Assembly: GCA_964567595.1 (NCBI GenBank)
Contig: CAZMNF010000005.1
Span: forward strand, 12,775 to 76,774
From: CAZMNF01 sp964567595
GTDB lineage: Bacteria > Bipolaricaulota > Bipolaricaulia > RBG-16-55-9
DNA length: 64,000 bases
Reading direction: 5' to 3'
Of the stretch, positions 31,392 to 39,889 are shown piece after piece; the stretch's first letter is position 1; each line of letters starts with the position of its first letter. The translations under genes and the position numbers were made by a program. Under the pieces are notes generated by a model. It ran no database searches, was not told the origin of the DNA, and saw nothing but the letters and a program-made list of their open reading frames with translations.

Positions 31392-32519
31392 GTGAACCTT
31401 CTCGAATACCAAGGCAAGGAACTGTTTGAACGAGCCGGGCTGCCGGTTCCCGACAGCGAACTGGCCGATTCTGCCAGCGACGCCCGGGCCGCCGCGGAAC
31501 GGCTCGGCCCACCCGTCGTTGTCAAAGCCCAAGTGGCCACGGGCGGCCGTGGCAAGGCCGGAGGTGTCAAGGTTGCCAAGTCGGCTGAGGAGGCCGAGTC
31601 GGCGGCCCACGAGCTGCTGGAGATGACCATCCAAGGCGAGCCGGTCAAACGGCTCATGGTTGCGGACGCCGTTGACATCGCCAACGAGTATTACCTGGGC
31701 ATCACGCTGGATCGGGCGAAGCGATCGCCCGTGCTGATCTTCTCCACCCAAGGCGGCGTGGACATCGAGGAGGTTGCCGAGACCTCGCCGGACGAGATTC
31801 ATCGCGTCCATGTGTCTCCCTTGGAGGGCCTACAGGCTTATCAGTTGCGCAAGGTCTTCTTCGAGGCCCAGGTCCCGACGGAGCAGTTGAAGGAGCTCGT
31901 CAAGACGGCCCAGGCGCTCTACCGGGCGTTTGAGGCCTATCGGGCCCAGCTCGTGGAGATCAACCCGCTGGTCGTCCTGACCGACGGGTCGCTGTCGGCC
32001 ATCGATTCCAAATTCATCCTCGACGACAGCGATCTGCCGGACGACGTGCCGGAGGGCCACGGCGAGGGCGTCGACCCGCTGGAACAGCAAGCCAATGACG
32101 CCGGGCTCCAGTACGTCAAACTCGACGGCCACGTCGGGATTATCGGCAACGGTGCCGGCCTCGTGATGTCCACGCTCGACGTCGTCCAGCTCAAGGGCGG
32201 CGCGCCCGCCAACTTCCTCGACATCGGCGGCGGCGCCTCGGCCGAGCAGATGGAGACCGCGCTCCGTCTGGTGCTGAGCGACGGCGAGGTCACGGGCGTG
32301 TTGATCAACATCTTCGGCGGCATCACGCGCTGCGATCTCGTCGCGCAGGGCATCGCGCAGGCGGCCGAATCCCTCGACATCCAAGTGCCCGTCGTCGTGC
32401 GGCTTGTCGGCACGAACGAGGCCGAGGGCCGCGAGATCTTGGAGAGCGTCGAGGGGCTGCATGCCGTATCCGCCATGGAGGCCGGTGCGGAGCAGATCGC
32501 CGAGCTGACCCGTTCCTGA
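31392..32519 (+). CDS. sucC: Succinate-CoA ligase (ADP/GDP-forming) beta subunit
   Basis: Length is 375 residues from a GTG. An ATP-grasp fold starts at MNLLEYQGKELFERAGLPVP, has VVVKAQVATGGRGKAGGVKVA and LVEINPLVVL, and ends in the CoA-ligase domain (ANFLDIGGGAS; INIFGGITRCDLVAQGI). It makes ATP or GTP from succinyl-CoA in the TCA cycle, in complex with SucD. The expected downstream sucD is absent: the next gene encodes a SpoIVB-like protein. It lies 12 bases after tatA. Confidence 0.94.
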   Translation: MNLLEYQGKELFERAGLPVPDSELADSASDARAAAERLGPPVVVKAQVATGGRGKAGGVKVAKSAEEAESAAHELLEMTIQGEPVKRLMVADAVDIANEYYLGITLDRAKRSPVLIFSTQGGVDIEEVAETSPDEIHRVHVSPLEGLQAYQLRKVFFEAQVPTEQLKELVKTAQALYRAFEAYRAQLVEINPLVVLTDGSLSAIDSKFILDDSDLPDDVPEGHGEGVDPLEQQANDAGLQYVKLDGHVGIIGNGAGLVMSTLDVVQLKGGAPANFLDIGGGASAEQMETALRLVLSDGEVTGVLINIFGGITRCDLVAQGIAQAAESLDIQVPVVVRLVGTNEAEGREILESVEGLHAVSAMEAGAEQIAELTRS

Positions 32520-32599
32520 TCCGTTGCTGAGCCGGGCGTGCACAACCGACGGCTGGACGGTATCGTAAATCCAATCTGTACAAAGCGAGGGAGCATCCG

Positions 32600-34660
32600 A
32601 TGAGCATTGCCCGTACGGTCGCGTTCAGCGCGCTGGTGTTGGCGCTCGGCGTTATGACCTGGTCGGCGAGCGGCCAAGACTCGTCGCCGTCGTTCCTGTT
32701 CATGGACGAGCTCGAGGCCGGCATGGAAGGGATCGGGAAGACGACGGTCCGCGGCAACGAGATGGCGACGTTCAACGTCGAAGTCGTCGGGACGGTGGAC
32801 AATCCGGGCGACACCAACGACTACATCATGGTCCGATCCCACGGCGAGGCGATTGAGGCGGCCGGCGGCTACGCACAGGGCATGAGCGGCAGCCCCATCT
32901 ACATCGACGACAAGCTGATTGGCGCATTCTACGGCGCGTTTGCGTTCAACGACAGCGCCGATCCGATCGGGTTTGTCCGGCCGATCGAGACGATGCTGCC
33001 CCTCGCCGAAAGCGTCGCCCAACAAGCCGCCGACGAGGACGAGCAGCAGGGCATGTTCGACCCGCAGACCCCGGCTCATCCGGCCCTGGCCAGTGCGCTC
33101 TCCGAAGCCCTGCCCAATGACATCGACGAGGTCCAATACGCGTCCACGTCTCCCTCGCTGGCCGAACGACAAGCCCACCCGGAGACCGCTTACGCCGTTC
33201 CCATGAGCACGTCGCTGTGGGTCGGCGGATTGAGCGGCCGGGCGCTCGAGGCCCTCAAGTCCGGCGTGTCATCTGAGGCCTTGGCCACGGGTGGACACGG
33301 GCTCCCAAACCTCGGTGGGGCCGTCACCGATCGACTGCGTGACACCTTGACCACGGGCGTGCAAGACCGATTTGATAAGCGCGTGCTGCCCATGGCGTCC
33401 GCGCAAGAGGGCGCCGAATCGGAGAACGGATTTGCCGAGCTGGAGGCCGGTCGCCCCATGTCGGCACAGCTCGCCCAGGGCGACGTCTCCTTCGGCAGCG
33501 TCTGCACGACGAGCTACGTCGACCCAGCGTCCAGCGTCCTGCTCGCGTGCGGGCACCAGATCTTCATGACCGGCGAGTCGAGCATGTTCCTGAGCAAGGC
33601 GCGCGTCGTGGACACGGTCAATAGCGCCCAAATTTCCTTCGTATTGCCGCAGGTGAGCCGAGAGACCATCCACGGCACCGTTCGTCAAGATCGCACGCAG
33701 GCCATCGGCGCCTCGCTCGGCGACGAGCCCCGCTCCATCGATCTGAACGCCAAGGTCGTCGACAGAACCCGGAGCAAGGAGCGCGAATTCCAAGTCCGCA
33801 TGGCCGAAAGCGGCAACTTGCTGGGATCGCTCGTCTACTCCAGCCTGTTGCAGGCCGTGGACGAGACCATCAATCGCATCGGTCAGGGAACCATGCGCAT
33901 CAGCTATTCGATCGACGGCGAGAATTTGCCCCAGTCCCTGGAGCGGAACGACGTGTTCGCCAGCCAGAGCGACGTCGCCGTCCAAGGCCCCCTCCAAGTG
34001 GCCCAAGCGGTTCTGCTGCTCAAGCAGAACGAGTTCCAGGAACCGAAGGTTTCCAACGTGGACGTCGAGATCGAGGTCAAGGAGCCGCTGCAACAGTTCC
34101 GGGTCGTGGAGATCAGCACGGGCAATGAGAGCTACCAACCCGGCGACACGATCCAGTACACGGCCACGCTGCGGGCGTTCCGCGGCGAGGAGCAAACCGT
34201 TGAGGGCGAGGTCGAGCTGCCGGACGACGTCCGACCGCGCCAGGTGACATTGAGGATCTCCGGCGGCGCGCAGCAGCAACAGCAATCGAACAACAGCGGG
34301 TCGGAGACGCCGCAATTTTCCGATCTGGAAGGGCTCATCAGAGCCGTCGAAGACTCAGAGACGAACGATCAGCTCACGGTCGAGTTGCTCGGCTTGCCCA
34401 ACTCGCCAACCAACGGGGACGCCGACGAGCGCCAGACCGCCTCAGCTTCCTTCGGCGACGTCAAACGGCTCGGCAACGGCATCGTCACGGGCGAGGACCG
34501 GACGTCGCTCAAAATCAACCGGGCGAGCGACGACGGCGATCGGGGCGAGTCCGAGGCCGGCGAGGACTCGGACGACTCAACCGACGACCCCGACACTGAC
34601 GATGAAGAGTCTTCGGACGACGAGGCCGACGATGGCTGTTCGTCGAACTACTACTGCTAA
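32600..34660 (+). CDS. Large exported SpoIVB-like (S55-type) protein
   Basis: Length is 686 residues with a signal peptide (1-25). ELEAGMEGIGKTTVRG and YAQGMSGSPIYIDDKLIGA carry the S55 serine (Ser96) found in SpoIVB. A second conserved region, SSVLLACGHQIFMTGES, holds His319, matching the GH motif of the family. In SpoIVB the His motif precedes the Ser motif, so the order here is reversed. The middle and C-terminal parts are beta-rich. After residue 640 comes an acidic Asp/Glu/Ser tail ending in two cysteines. Protease activity is plausible, not shown. It sits between sucC and murF. Confidence 0.82.
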   Translation: MSIARTVAFSALVLALGVMTWSASGQDSSPSFLFMDELEAGMEGIGKTTVRGNEMATFNVEVVGTVDNPGDTNDYIMVRSHGEAIEAAGGYAQGMSGSPIYIDDKLIGAFYGAFAFNDSADPIGFVRPIETMLPLAESVAQQAADEDEQQGMFDPQTPAHPALASALSEALPNDIDEVQYASTSPSLAERQAHPETAYAVPMSTSLWVGGLSGRALEALKSGVSSEALATGGHGLPNLGGAVTDRLRDTLTTGVQDRFDKRVLPMASAQEGAESENGFAELEAGRPMSAQLAQGDVSFGSVCTTSYVDPASSVLLACGHQIFMTGESSMFLSKARVVDTVNSAQISFVLPQVSRETIHGTVRQDRTQAIGASLGDEPRSIDLNAKVVDRTRSKEREFQVRMAESGNLLGSLVYSSLLQAVDETINRIGQGTMRISYSIDGENLPQSLERNDVFASQSDVAVQGPLQVAQAVLLLKQNEFQEPKVSNVDVEIEVKEPLQQFRVVEISTGNESYQPGDTIQYTATLRAFRGEEQTVEGEVELPDDVRPRQVTLRISGGAQQQQQSNNSGSETPQFSDLEGLIRAVEDSETNDQLTVELLGLPNSPTNGDADERQTASASFGDVKRLGNGIVTGEDRTSLKINRASDDGDRGESEAGEDSDDSTDDPDTDDEESSDDEADDGCSSNYYC

Positions 34661-34675
34661 CCGTCGACTGACGAC

Positions 34676-36067
34676 ATGCGATCAATCGGGTGGGTCGCCG
34701 AGGTCCTGGATGCCCCGATCCATTTTCCAAATCGGGCGCAACCCCTGACCGGCGCTTCCATCGACAGTCGGGCGATCCAGCCCGGCCAGCTGTTCGTCGC
34801 GCTCCCGGGCGAGCGCACGGACGGCCATCGGTTTCTGGAGGACGCGTTCCGCCGAGGGGCGGGCGGCGCGATCGTTCGCAACCTCCCCACGGGCGGTCGG
34901 GAACACCTGACCAACTGCATCCAAGTCCCCCACCCACTCGAAGCTCTCCAGGAGCTGGCCGCCCAGCGCCGGGCTGAGTTGTCCATCCCGATCCTCGGGA
35001 TCACCGGCAGCGCCGGCAAGACGACGACGAAGGAATTGATCCATGCCGTCCTCAGCGAGCAGTATCGCGCGTATCGCGCCCCGGGCAACTTCAACACCGA
35101 GATCGGGCTTCCGCTGGCGCTGCTCAACATGCCGGACGATATTGACGTCGCTGTCGTCGAGATGGGCCTACAGCGCCCGGGCGACATCCGAGAGCTTGCC
35201 GACATTGGCCGGCCCACTCACGGCGTGTTGACAAGCATCGGCGACGCGCACATCGGCCATTTCCGCGATCAAGCTGAGCTGGCTCGCGAAAAGTGGACGC
35301 TCATGGCGGCCGTGCCCGCGGAGGGAACGGCGGTGCTCAACGTCGACACGCCCTTCGCCGCCGAATGGAGTCAGCATCTGGCCTGCGAGACGTGGACGCT
35401 CGGCCTCGAGCGCGCGGACGTCGACACGGGCGCCATCGACATCAACGACAGGCGGCTCGACGGCTTGGCCCTGGACGCGTCGGTCAAGGGCCGAGCGGTT
35501 CCGCTCGAGACCCAACTGCTCGGTCGTCAGAACGCGTACGCCGTGCTGGCAGCACTCGCGACGGGCCGAAGCTTTGAGGTCCCCATCGAGGCCATCCAGC
35601 GGGCAATCGCGTCATTCTCCCCCATACCGCACCGCATGGAACTTAAGCGAGCGCCTCGGCACGGCCTCATCGTGGACGACACCTACAACGCCAGTCCGAC
35701 CGCCGTCCGCGCGGCGCTACGGACGCTGGCTCGCCTCGAGGAGGACATCCCAAAGCTCGCCATTCTTGGCGACATGCGGGAGCTGGGCGAGCGGGCCGAC
35801 GCCGAGCACGCATCGCTGGCAGATGACCTCACCGCGCTCGGCATCGACACGGTCCTGACGATCGGCAACCGCGCCAAGCGCATCACGGATCGTTTGCGCC
35901 AGCGGCACGGATGGTCGACGGATCGTGCGAGCCATGCAGCCGACGTTGAGGATTTGGAGCGCCAGCTGGCCAAGCGTACGCGCGAAGACGACACGCTGAT
36001 CCTCGTGAAAGGCTCTCGTGCCATGGAATTGGACGGGTTCGTCGATCGCCTGGTGACGCGGACTTGA
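34676..36067 (+). CDS. murF: UDP-MurNAc-tripeptide--D-Ala-D-Ala ligase
   Basis: Length is 463 residues. ASIDSRAIQPGQLFVALPGERTDGH opens the Mur fold, GITGSAGKTTTKELI is the ATP site, and ARNDIGH-type and NAYAVLAALATG motifs are present in the central domain. VDDTYNASPTAVRAAL marks the C-terminal domain. It adds D-Ala-D-Ala to complete the UDP-MurNAc-pentapeptide in the cytoplasm. It follows the S55-like gene by 15 bases. The upstream neighbour mraY, often adjacent, is not in the window. Confidence 0.95.
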   Translation: MRSIGWVAEVLDAPIHFPNRAQPLTGASIDSRAIQPGQLFVALPGERTDGHRFLEDAFRRGAGGAIVRNLPTGGREHLTNCIQVPHPLEALQELAAQRRAELSIPILGITGSAGKTTTKELIHAVLSEQYRAYRAPGNFNTEIGLPLALLNMPDDIDVAVVEMGLQRPGDIRELADIGRPTHGVLTSIGDAHIGHFRDQAELAREKWTLMAAVPAEGTAVLNVDTPFAAEWSQHLACETWTLGLERADVDTGAIDINDRRLDGLALDASVKGRAVPLETQLLGRQNAYAVLAALATGRSFEVPIEAIQRAIASFSPIPHRMELKRAPRHGLIVDDTYNASPTAVRAALRTLARLEEDIPKLAILGDMRELGERADAEHASLADDLTALGIDTVLTIGNRAKRITDRLRQRHGWSTDRASHAADVEDLERQLAKRTREDDTLILVKGSRAMELDGFVDRLVTRT

Positions 36068-36078
36068 GCGCCGGAACC

Positions 36079-36097
36079 CTCTCAGCAGGGATGAGAG
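36079..36097 (+). terminator. Short hairpin after murF
   Basis: CTCTCA and TGAGAG form a perfect 6 bp stem with a 7-base loop, 12 bases after the murF stop. Only two T residues follow closely, so this is a weak terminator at best. Confidence 0.3.
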
Positions 36098-36254
36098 CGT
36101 TCTCGACCGGTGCCGTCCAACGCGACGAAGCCAACCCATAAACCGCTCCAGAAGCGCCCGTTTAGGCGTCGACGTGCAGTGGCCTTAGCGGGTCGGATGA
36201 TCCATGAGACGCGGTCGCCCGAAAGCACCCGGGATCCAACGATCCCCTCTGTCT

Positions 36255-36283
36255 TTGCGTTGTTTGCGCAAATCGGTTATATA
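36255..36283 (+). promoter_or_regulatory. Promoter of lspA-tmk-dnaN
   Basis: TTGCGT (36255-36260), 17 bp, TATATA (36278-36283), then 8 bases (including GAGG) to the ATG at 36292. Either the mRNA is leaderless or the GAGG acts as Shine-Dalgarno for an upstream transcript. Confidence 0.5.
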
Positions 36284-36291
36284 CGAGGCAT

Positions 36292-36777
36292 ATGGTGACC
36301 ACTGTCCGTCGCATAACGTGGCCCTCGCTCAGCGGCGCTGCCGCCATTGCGGCTGCTGATCAGGCCAGCAAGGCCGTGGTCGTACGTTCCATACCGCGCC
36401 CATTGAGGGTGTGGGACGGAGGTCTCGGCTACGTCGAGATCGACTTGGCGCGGAACAGCGGCGGCGCGTTCAGCCTCTTCGCCGACTACGGGACGGCACT
36501 CACGGTGGTCACCGGAATGGTGATTGTCGCGATCGTCGCCGTGCTGCTCTCAGGGCGGGTTACCCACCCCCTGGCCTCAGTCGGGCTCACGGGGATCGTT
36601 GGCGGGGCGCTGGGGAACTTCATCGATCGAGCGCGACTCGGCTACGTCGTCGACTTCATCGAGATCGGGGCCTCGTCGACGCTGCGCTGGCCCACGTTCA
36701 ACGTGGCCGACACGTCGATTGTGGTCGGGACGGGGCTTTTGGTGTTCTATCTCTTGCGCAGCGAGGTGCAAGCGTGA
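36292..36777 (+). CDS. lspA: Lipoprotein signal peptidase (signal peptidase II)
   Basis: Length is 161 residues with four membrane helices. The catalytic aspartates are Asp121 in GYVVDFIEIG and Asp140 in FNVADTSIVVG, and ARNSGGAFSLF is the usual third motif. It removes signal peptides from prolipoproteins in the inner membrane. Presence of this gene implies lipoproteins in this organism. Its stop overlaps the tmk start (GTGA) by 4 bases, so translation is coupled. Confidence 0.95.
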   Translation: MVTTVRRITWPSLSGAAAIAAADQASKAVVVRSIPRPLRVWDGGLGYVEIDLARNSGGAFSLFADYGTALTVVTGMVIVAIVAVLLSGRVTHPLASVGLTGIVGGALGNFIDRARLGYVVDFIEIGASSTLRWPTFNVADTSIVVGTGLLVFYLLRSEVQA

Positions 36778-37436
36778 TCAACGGAACGTTCATCGCGTTG
36801 GAAGGGATCGACGGCAGCGGCAAGACGACCCATTTGGCCCGCCTCGCTGATCACATGCGCGGCCTTGGCCACGACGTCGTCACCGTGGAGGAGCCGGGCG
36901 GCACGGACGTCGGCGAGCGGCTGCGGGAGCTGCTTCTGCACGCCCGCGGCACATTGGCTCCGTTGAGCGAGCTGCTCATGCTCGAAGCATCCCGCCATGA
37001 ACTCGTCCGCCAGGAGATTCGCCCGGCGTTGGGGCGAGGCGCCGTCGTCCTCTCCCATCGCTACGATTACTCCAGCGTTGCCTACCAGGGCTACGGGCGC
37101 CAGCTGGACCCGAACCTGATCCGTCATCTGAACGCGGAAGCGACTCAGGGCGTCCGTCCGTCGGTGGTGCTCTGGCTGGATATTCCGACGGAGGTGGCAT
37201 GGCAGCGCCTGCAGGAGGCACGCCGACCCGATCGATTGGAGGCGGAAGGATCGGCGTTTCTCGAGCGCGTGGCCGAGGGCTATCACGCCCTGGCTCAGGA
37301 ATGCCCCGAGATGGTTCGCATTGACGCCAATCAAGCCGCCGATGAGCTCTTCGAGGCTCTGTTGAGAGCCATCGAGCGCGAGACCGCTTTGCCGATGGCG
37401 TCAGGGGAAGGAGGATTCAATGGAATTTCAGTGTGA
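36774..37436 (+). CDS. tmk: Thymidylate kinase
   Basis: Length is 220 residues from a GTG overlapping the lspA stop; GAGG lies seven bases upstream. The P-loop GIDGSGKT (residues 10-17), TVEEPGGTDVGERLR (DRX-equivalent region) and DYSSVAYQGYGRQL match TMP kinases. ARRPDRLEAEG is the LID. It phosphorylates dTMP to dTDP. The stop lies inside dnaN, overlapping by 17 bases, so lspA, tmk and dnaN form one tight operon. Confidence 0.95.
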   Translation: MINGTFIALEGIDGSGKTTHLARLADHMRGLGHDVVTVEEPGGTDVGERLRELLLHARGTLAPLSELLMLEASRHELVRQEIRPALGRGAVVLSHRYDYSSVAYQGYGRQLDPNLIRHLNAEATQGVRPSVVLWLDIPTEVAWQRLQEARRPDRLEAEGSAFLERVAEGYHALAQECPEMVRIDANQAADELFEALLRAIERETALPMASGEGGFNGISV

Positions 37437-38544
37437 TAAAGCTGCGATGGCGTTCGGCGTGAAAACGGCCAGTCGGGCCCTGGGCTCGGGGAGCACGTTG
37501 CCCATCCTCGCCGGGTTGAAGCTGTCCGTGCAGGGAGCCGAGCTCAAGCTCGTCGCGACCGACCTCGAACGCGCGATCACGACCACGATCCCGATCGAGA
37601 ACGAGGGCGGCGATGGCGAATGCGTGCTGAGCGGCCAGCTGCTCAACAAGATTACGGGTCGCCTCCCGGCCGACACGGTCAGGGTTCAGATGGACGAGGC
37701 GGGCGACAAGCTCGTCATCAGCTCGGGCGACGCCACATTCGAGCTGCTGCTGTTGCCCTTGGAGGACTTTCCGGACATTCCCGAGGTGCCGGAGGGGTCG
37801 CTCTGTCCCATTGAGCGCGAGCGCCTGGTGCGGGCGTTGGAGCGCACGACGTTTGCGGCGATGAGCGCGCGCGAGACATCGCGGCTCAACCTCACGGGCG
37901 TCGACATCCTGACCGAGGGCCAGTCGATGAAGCTGGTGGCCACCAACGGCTACCGACTGGCGCTCAAGGAGGAACAGCTCCCGTCCGAGCCGCCCGAGGG
38001 CGAGTACCTCGTCGACGCCGATGCCCTGAAGGACCTGCAGAGCATCCTGAGCAGCCTCGACGACGAGACCGTCACGCTGGCCCATGGCAGCGACCATCTG
38101 TTCGCCCAGACCGAGGGGGTTACCTTTGCGGCGCGCTTGATCCAGGAGGAGTATCCGGACTTTGAGCGGGTCATCCCCTCGGACAACTCGGTCGGCCTGC
38201 GTCTCAATCGCGACGCGTTTCTCGACGCGCTCGGCCGCGCGGAGATCACCACGGCGACCGAATCCGGCGCCGTCATTCTCGAATCGCGGGACGGCTCGCT
38301 CGTGGTGCGCTCCTCGTCCGCGGAGAAGGGACAGGCCGAGGAGCGCGTCCCGCTGCTCAAGGACGCCGAGTCCCTGTCCGTCTCCTTCCGCGGCGAGTAC
38401 CTCATCGACGCGCTGAGGCGCATGACGTCCTCGGAAGTCGTTCTGTGGCTCAAGGACGGCGAGAGCGCGGGGCTATTGGAGCCGAGCGACGGCGAGGACG
38501 ACCAGGGATTCCTCTACGTCTGCATGCCGATCCGCATGGATTGA
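37420..38544 (+). CDS. dnaN: DNA polymerase III beta sliding clamp
   Basis: Length is 374 residues, three repeated clamp domains: the first starts with MEFQCDKAAMAFGVKTASRA, the second near residue 128, and the third ends with FLYVCMPIRMD, close to the usual PMRI/L ending. It encircles DNA and tethers the polymerase. AAGGAGG precedes the ATG at 37420. Unlike most bacteria, it is not next to dnaA or gyrB but behind tmk, so no replication origin is suggested here. Confidence 0.96.
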   Translation: MEFQCDKAAMAFGVKTASRALGSGSTLPILAGLKLSVQGAELKLVATDLERAITTTIPIENEGGDGECVLSGQLLNKITGRLPADTVRVQMDEAGDKLVISSGDATFELLLLPLEDFPDIPEVPEGSLCPIERERLVRALERTTFAAMSARETSRLNLTGVDILTEGQSMKLVATNGYRLALKEEQLPSEPPEGEYLVDADALKDLQSILSSLDDETVTLAHGSDHLFAQTEGVTFAARLIQEEYPDFERVIPSDNSVGLRLNRDAFLDALGRAEITTATESGAVILESRDGSLVVRSSSAEKGQAEERVPLLKDAESLSVSFRGEYLIDALRRMTSSEVVLWLKDGESAGLLEPSDGEDDQGFLYVCMPIRMD

Positions 38545-38668
38545 GGCCCAGCCACGAACGGCGGATCGATGGCTCGAGGGACACACTTTGCTCGATAGGA
38601 CAGCTTCGATGAACGAACGCCGGCTGAGCTCGCTGGGCGAGGACTCCATCCGGCGGGAACTCCATCCA

Positions 38669-38710
38669 AGCGGCAGCCTTTGCAGAGAGGGGGGGCAAGC
38701 GACTGCCGCT
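38669..38710. terminator. Inverted repeat between convergent dnaN and ftsZ
   Basis: AGCGGCAG (38669-38676) and CTGCCGCT (38703-38710) are perfect 8 bp arms around a 26-base loop. The place suggests a two-way terminator, but no T-tract is present. Confidence 0.35.
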
Positions 38711-38719
38711 CCCTATTAA

Positions 38720-39856
38720 TCAGTCCTCGTCGTCGCCCCCATCGTCGCCGCGTCGGCGTATGAAGGTAGGGATGTCCCAATCGCCGGGGCGTTCGCGTTT
38801 CTCTCTCGCGGGCGGGTCGTCGCTGTGGTTGTTGCGGTCGTGGTTGAACTGCGCCTCGTACTCCTTGAACTCGTCCTCGGATTCCAGCTCCTCGAATTCC
38901 TCGTCCTCGATCGGCTTGAACCCGGTGGCGATCAGGGTGATCTTCAATCCGTCGAAGTCGTTTTTGACCGTCGTGCCAAAGAAGATGTCGGCGGACTCGC
39001 TGACGGCTTCTCGGATCAGCTGGGCGGCTTCCGTCACCTCTTCCAGCGTCAGATCCATGCCGCCGGTGATGTTCATGATGACGCGCTGGGCACCCTCGAC
39101 TGAGCCTTCCAGCAACGGACTCGTGATCGCGCTGCGGGCGGCCTCGCGGGTGCGCCCCTCGCCTTCGCCTTCGCCGATGCCCATGAGCGCCGTGCCGGCC
39201 TTGCGCATGGTCGTCTCCACGTCGGCGAAGTCCATGTTGATCATGCCGGGGGTCGTGATCAGGTCAGTGATGCCCTGCACGCCCTGGCGCAGAATGTCGT
39301 CCACGAGGTCAAACGCTTGCATCAAGGGAAGATCGGCGGGCGCGACTTTCAGAAGCCGGTCGTTCGGGATCGTGATGAGCGTGTCCACGTACTGGCGCAG
39401 CTCCTCGATGCCCTTCTTGCAGCGTTCGGCCCGTTGATGACCCTCAAAGGCGAACGGCCGCGTCACGATCCCGACGTTGAGCACGCCGGCTTCCTGGGCC
39501 AATCGGGCGATCACGGGCGCCGCGCCCGTGCCGGTGCCGCCGCCCATGCCCGACGTGATAAAGAGCATGTCGATATCTTCCAGGATGTCGTGGAGGTCGC
39601 CCTCGGACTCCTCGGCCGCGCGGCGCCCCACGTCGGGGTCGCCGCCAGCTCCCAAGCCCCCGGTCAGCTTGGAGCCGATCTGGACGTGTTGGTGCGCTTC
39701 AATCACTTCGAGCACCTGCGCGTCGGTGTTGACGGCCACGAGGTCCACGTCCTTGACCTTGTCCTGCACCATCCGACTGACGGCATTGCACCCGCCGCCA
39801 CCGACCCCGACGACTCGAATGCGGGCGAGTCCGTTGTTGCTGCGTGCCCGTTCCAT
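38720..39856 (-). CDS. ftsZ: Cell division GTPase FtsZ
   Basis: Length is 378 residues from the ATG at 39856, which has GGGAGGAG upstream. The tubulin-like core has GVGGGGCNAVSRM, the GTP loop GMGGGTGTGAAPV and the T7 loop region NMDFADVETTM. After the variable Asn/Asp/Arg-rich linker, a typical C-terminal peptide DIPTFIRR (about 363-370) is followed by an acidic extension. It polymerises as the Z-ring; the peptide should bind FtsA, encoded 33 bases upstream. Confidence 0.97.
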   Translation of the reverse strand: MERARSNNGLARIRVVGVGGGGCNAVSRMVQDKVKDVDLVAVNTDAQVLEVIEAHQHVQIGSKLTGGLGAGGDPDVGRRAAEESEGDLHDILEDIDMLFITSGMGGGTGTGAAPVIARLAQEAGVLNVGIVTRPFAFEGHQRAERCKKGIEELRQYVDTLITIPNDRLLKVAPADLPLMQAFDLVDDILRQGVQGITDLITTPGMINMDFADVETTMRKAGTALMGIGEGEGEGRTREAARSAITSPLLEGSVEGAQRVIMNITGGMDLTLEEVTEAAQLIREAVSESADIFFGTTVKNDFDGLKITLIATGFKPIEDEEFEELESEDEFKEYEAQFNHDRNNHSDDPPAREKRERPGDWDIPTFIRRRGDDGGDDED

Positions 39857-39889
39857 GACTCGCTCCTCCCTCATCTCTTGTCCCACACG

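Noticed and set aside
36110..36298. 62-codon open frame between murF and lspA
   Set aside because: No ribosome-binding site or family resemblance, and it overlaps the lspA promoter.
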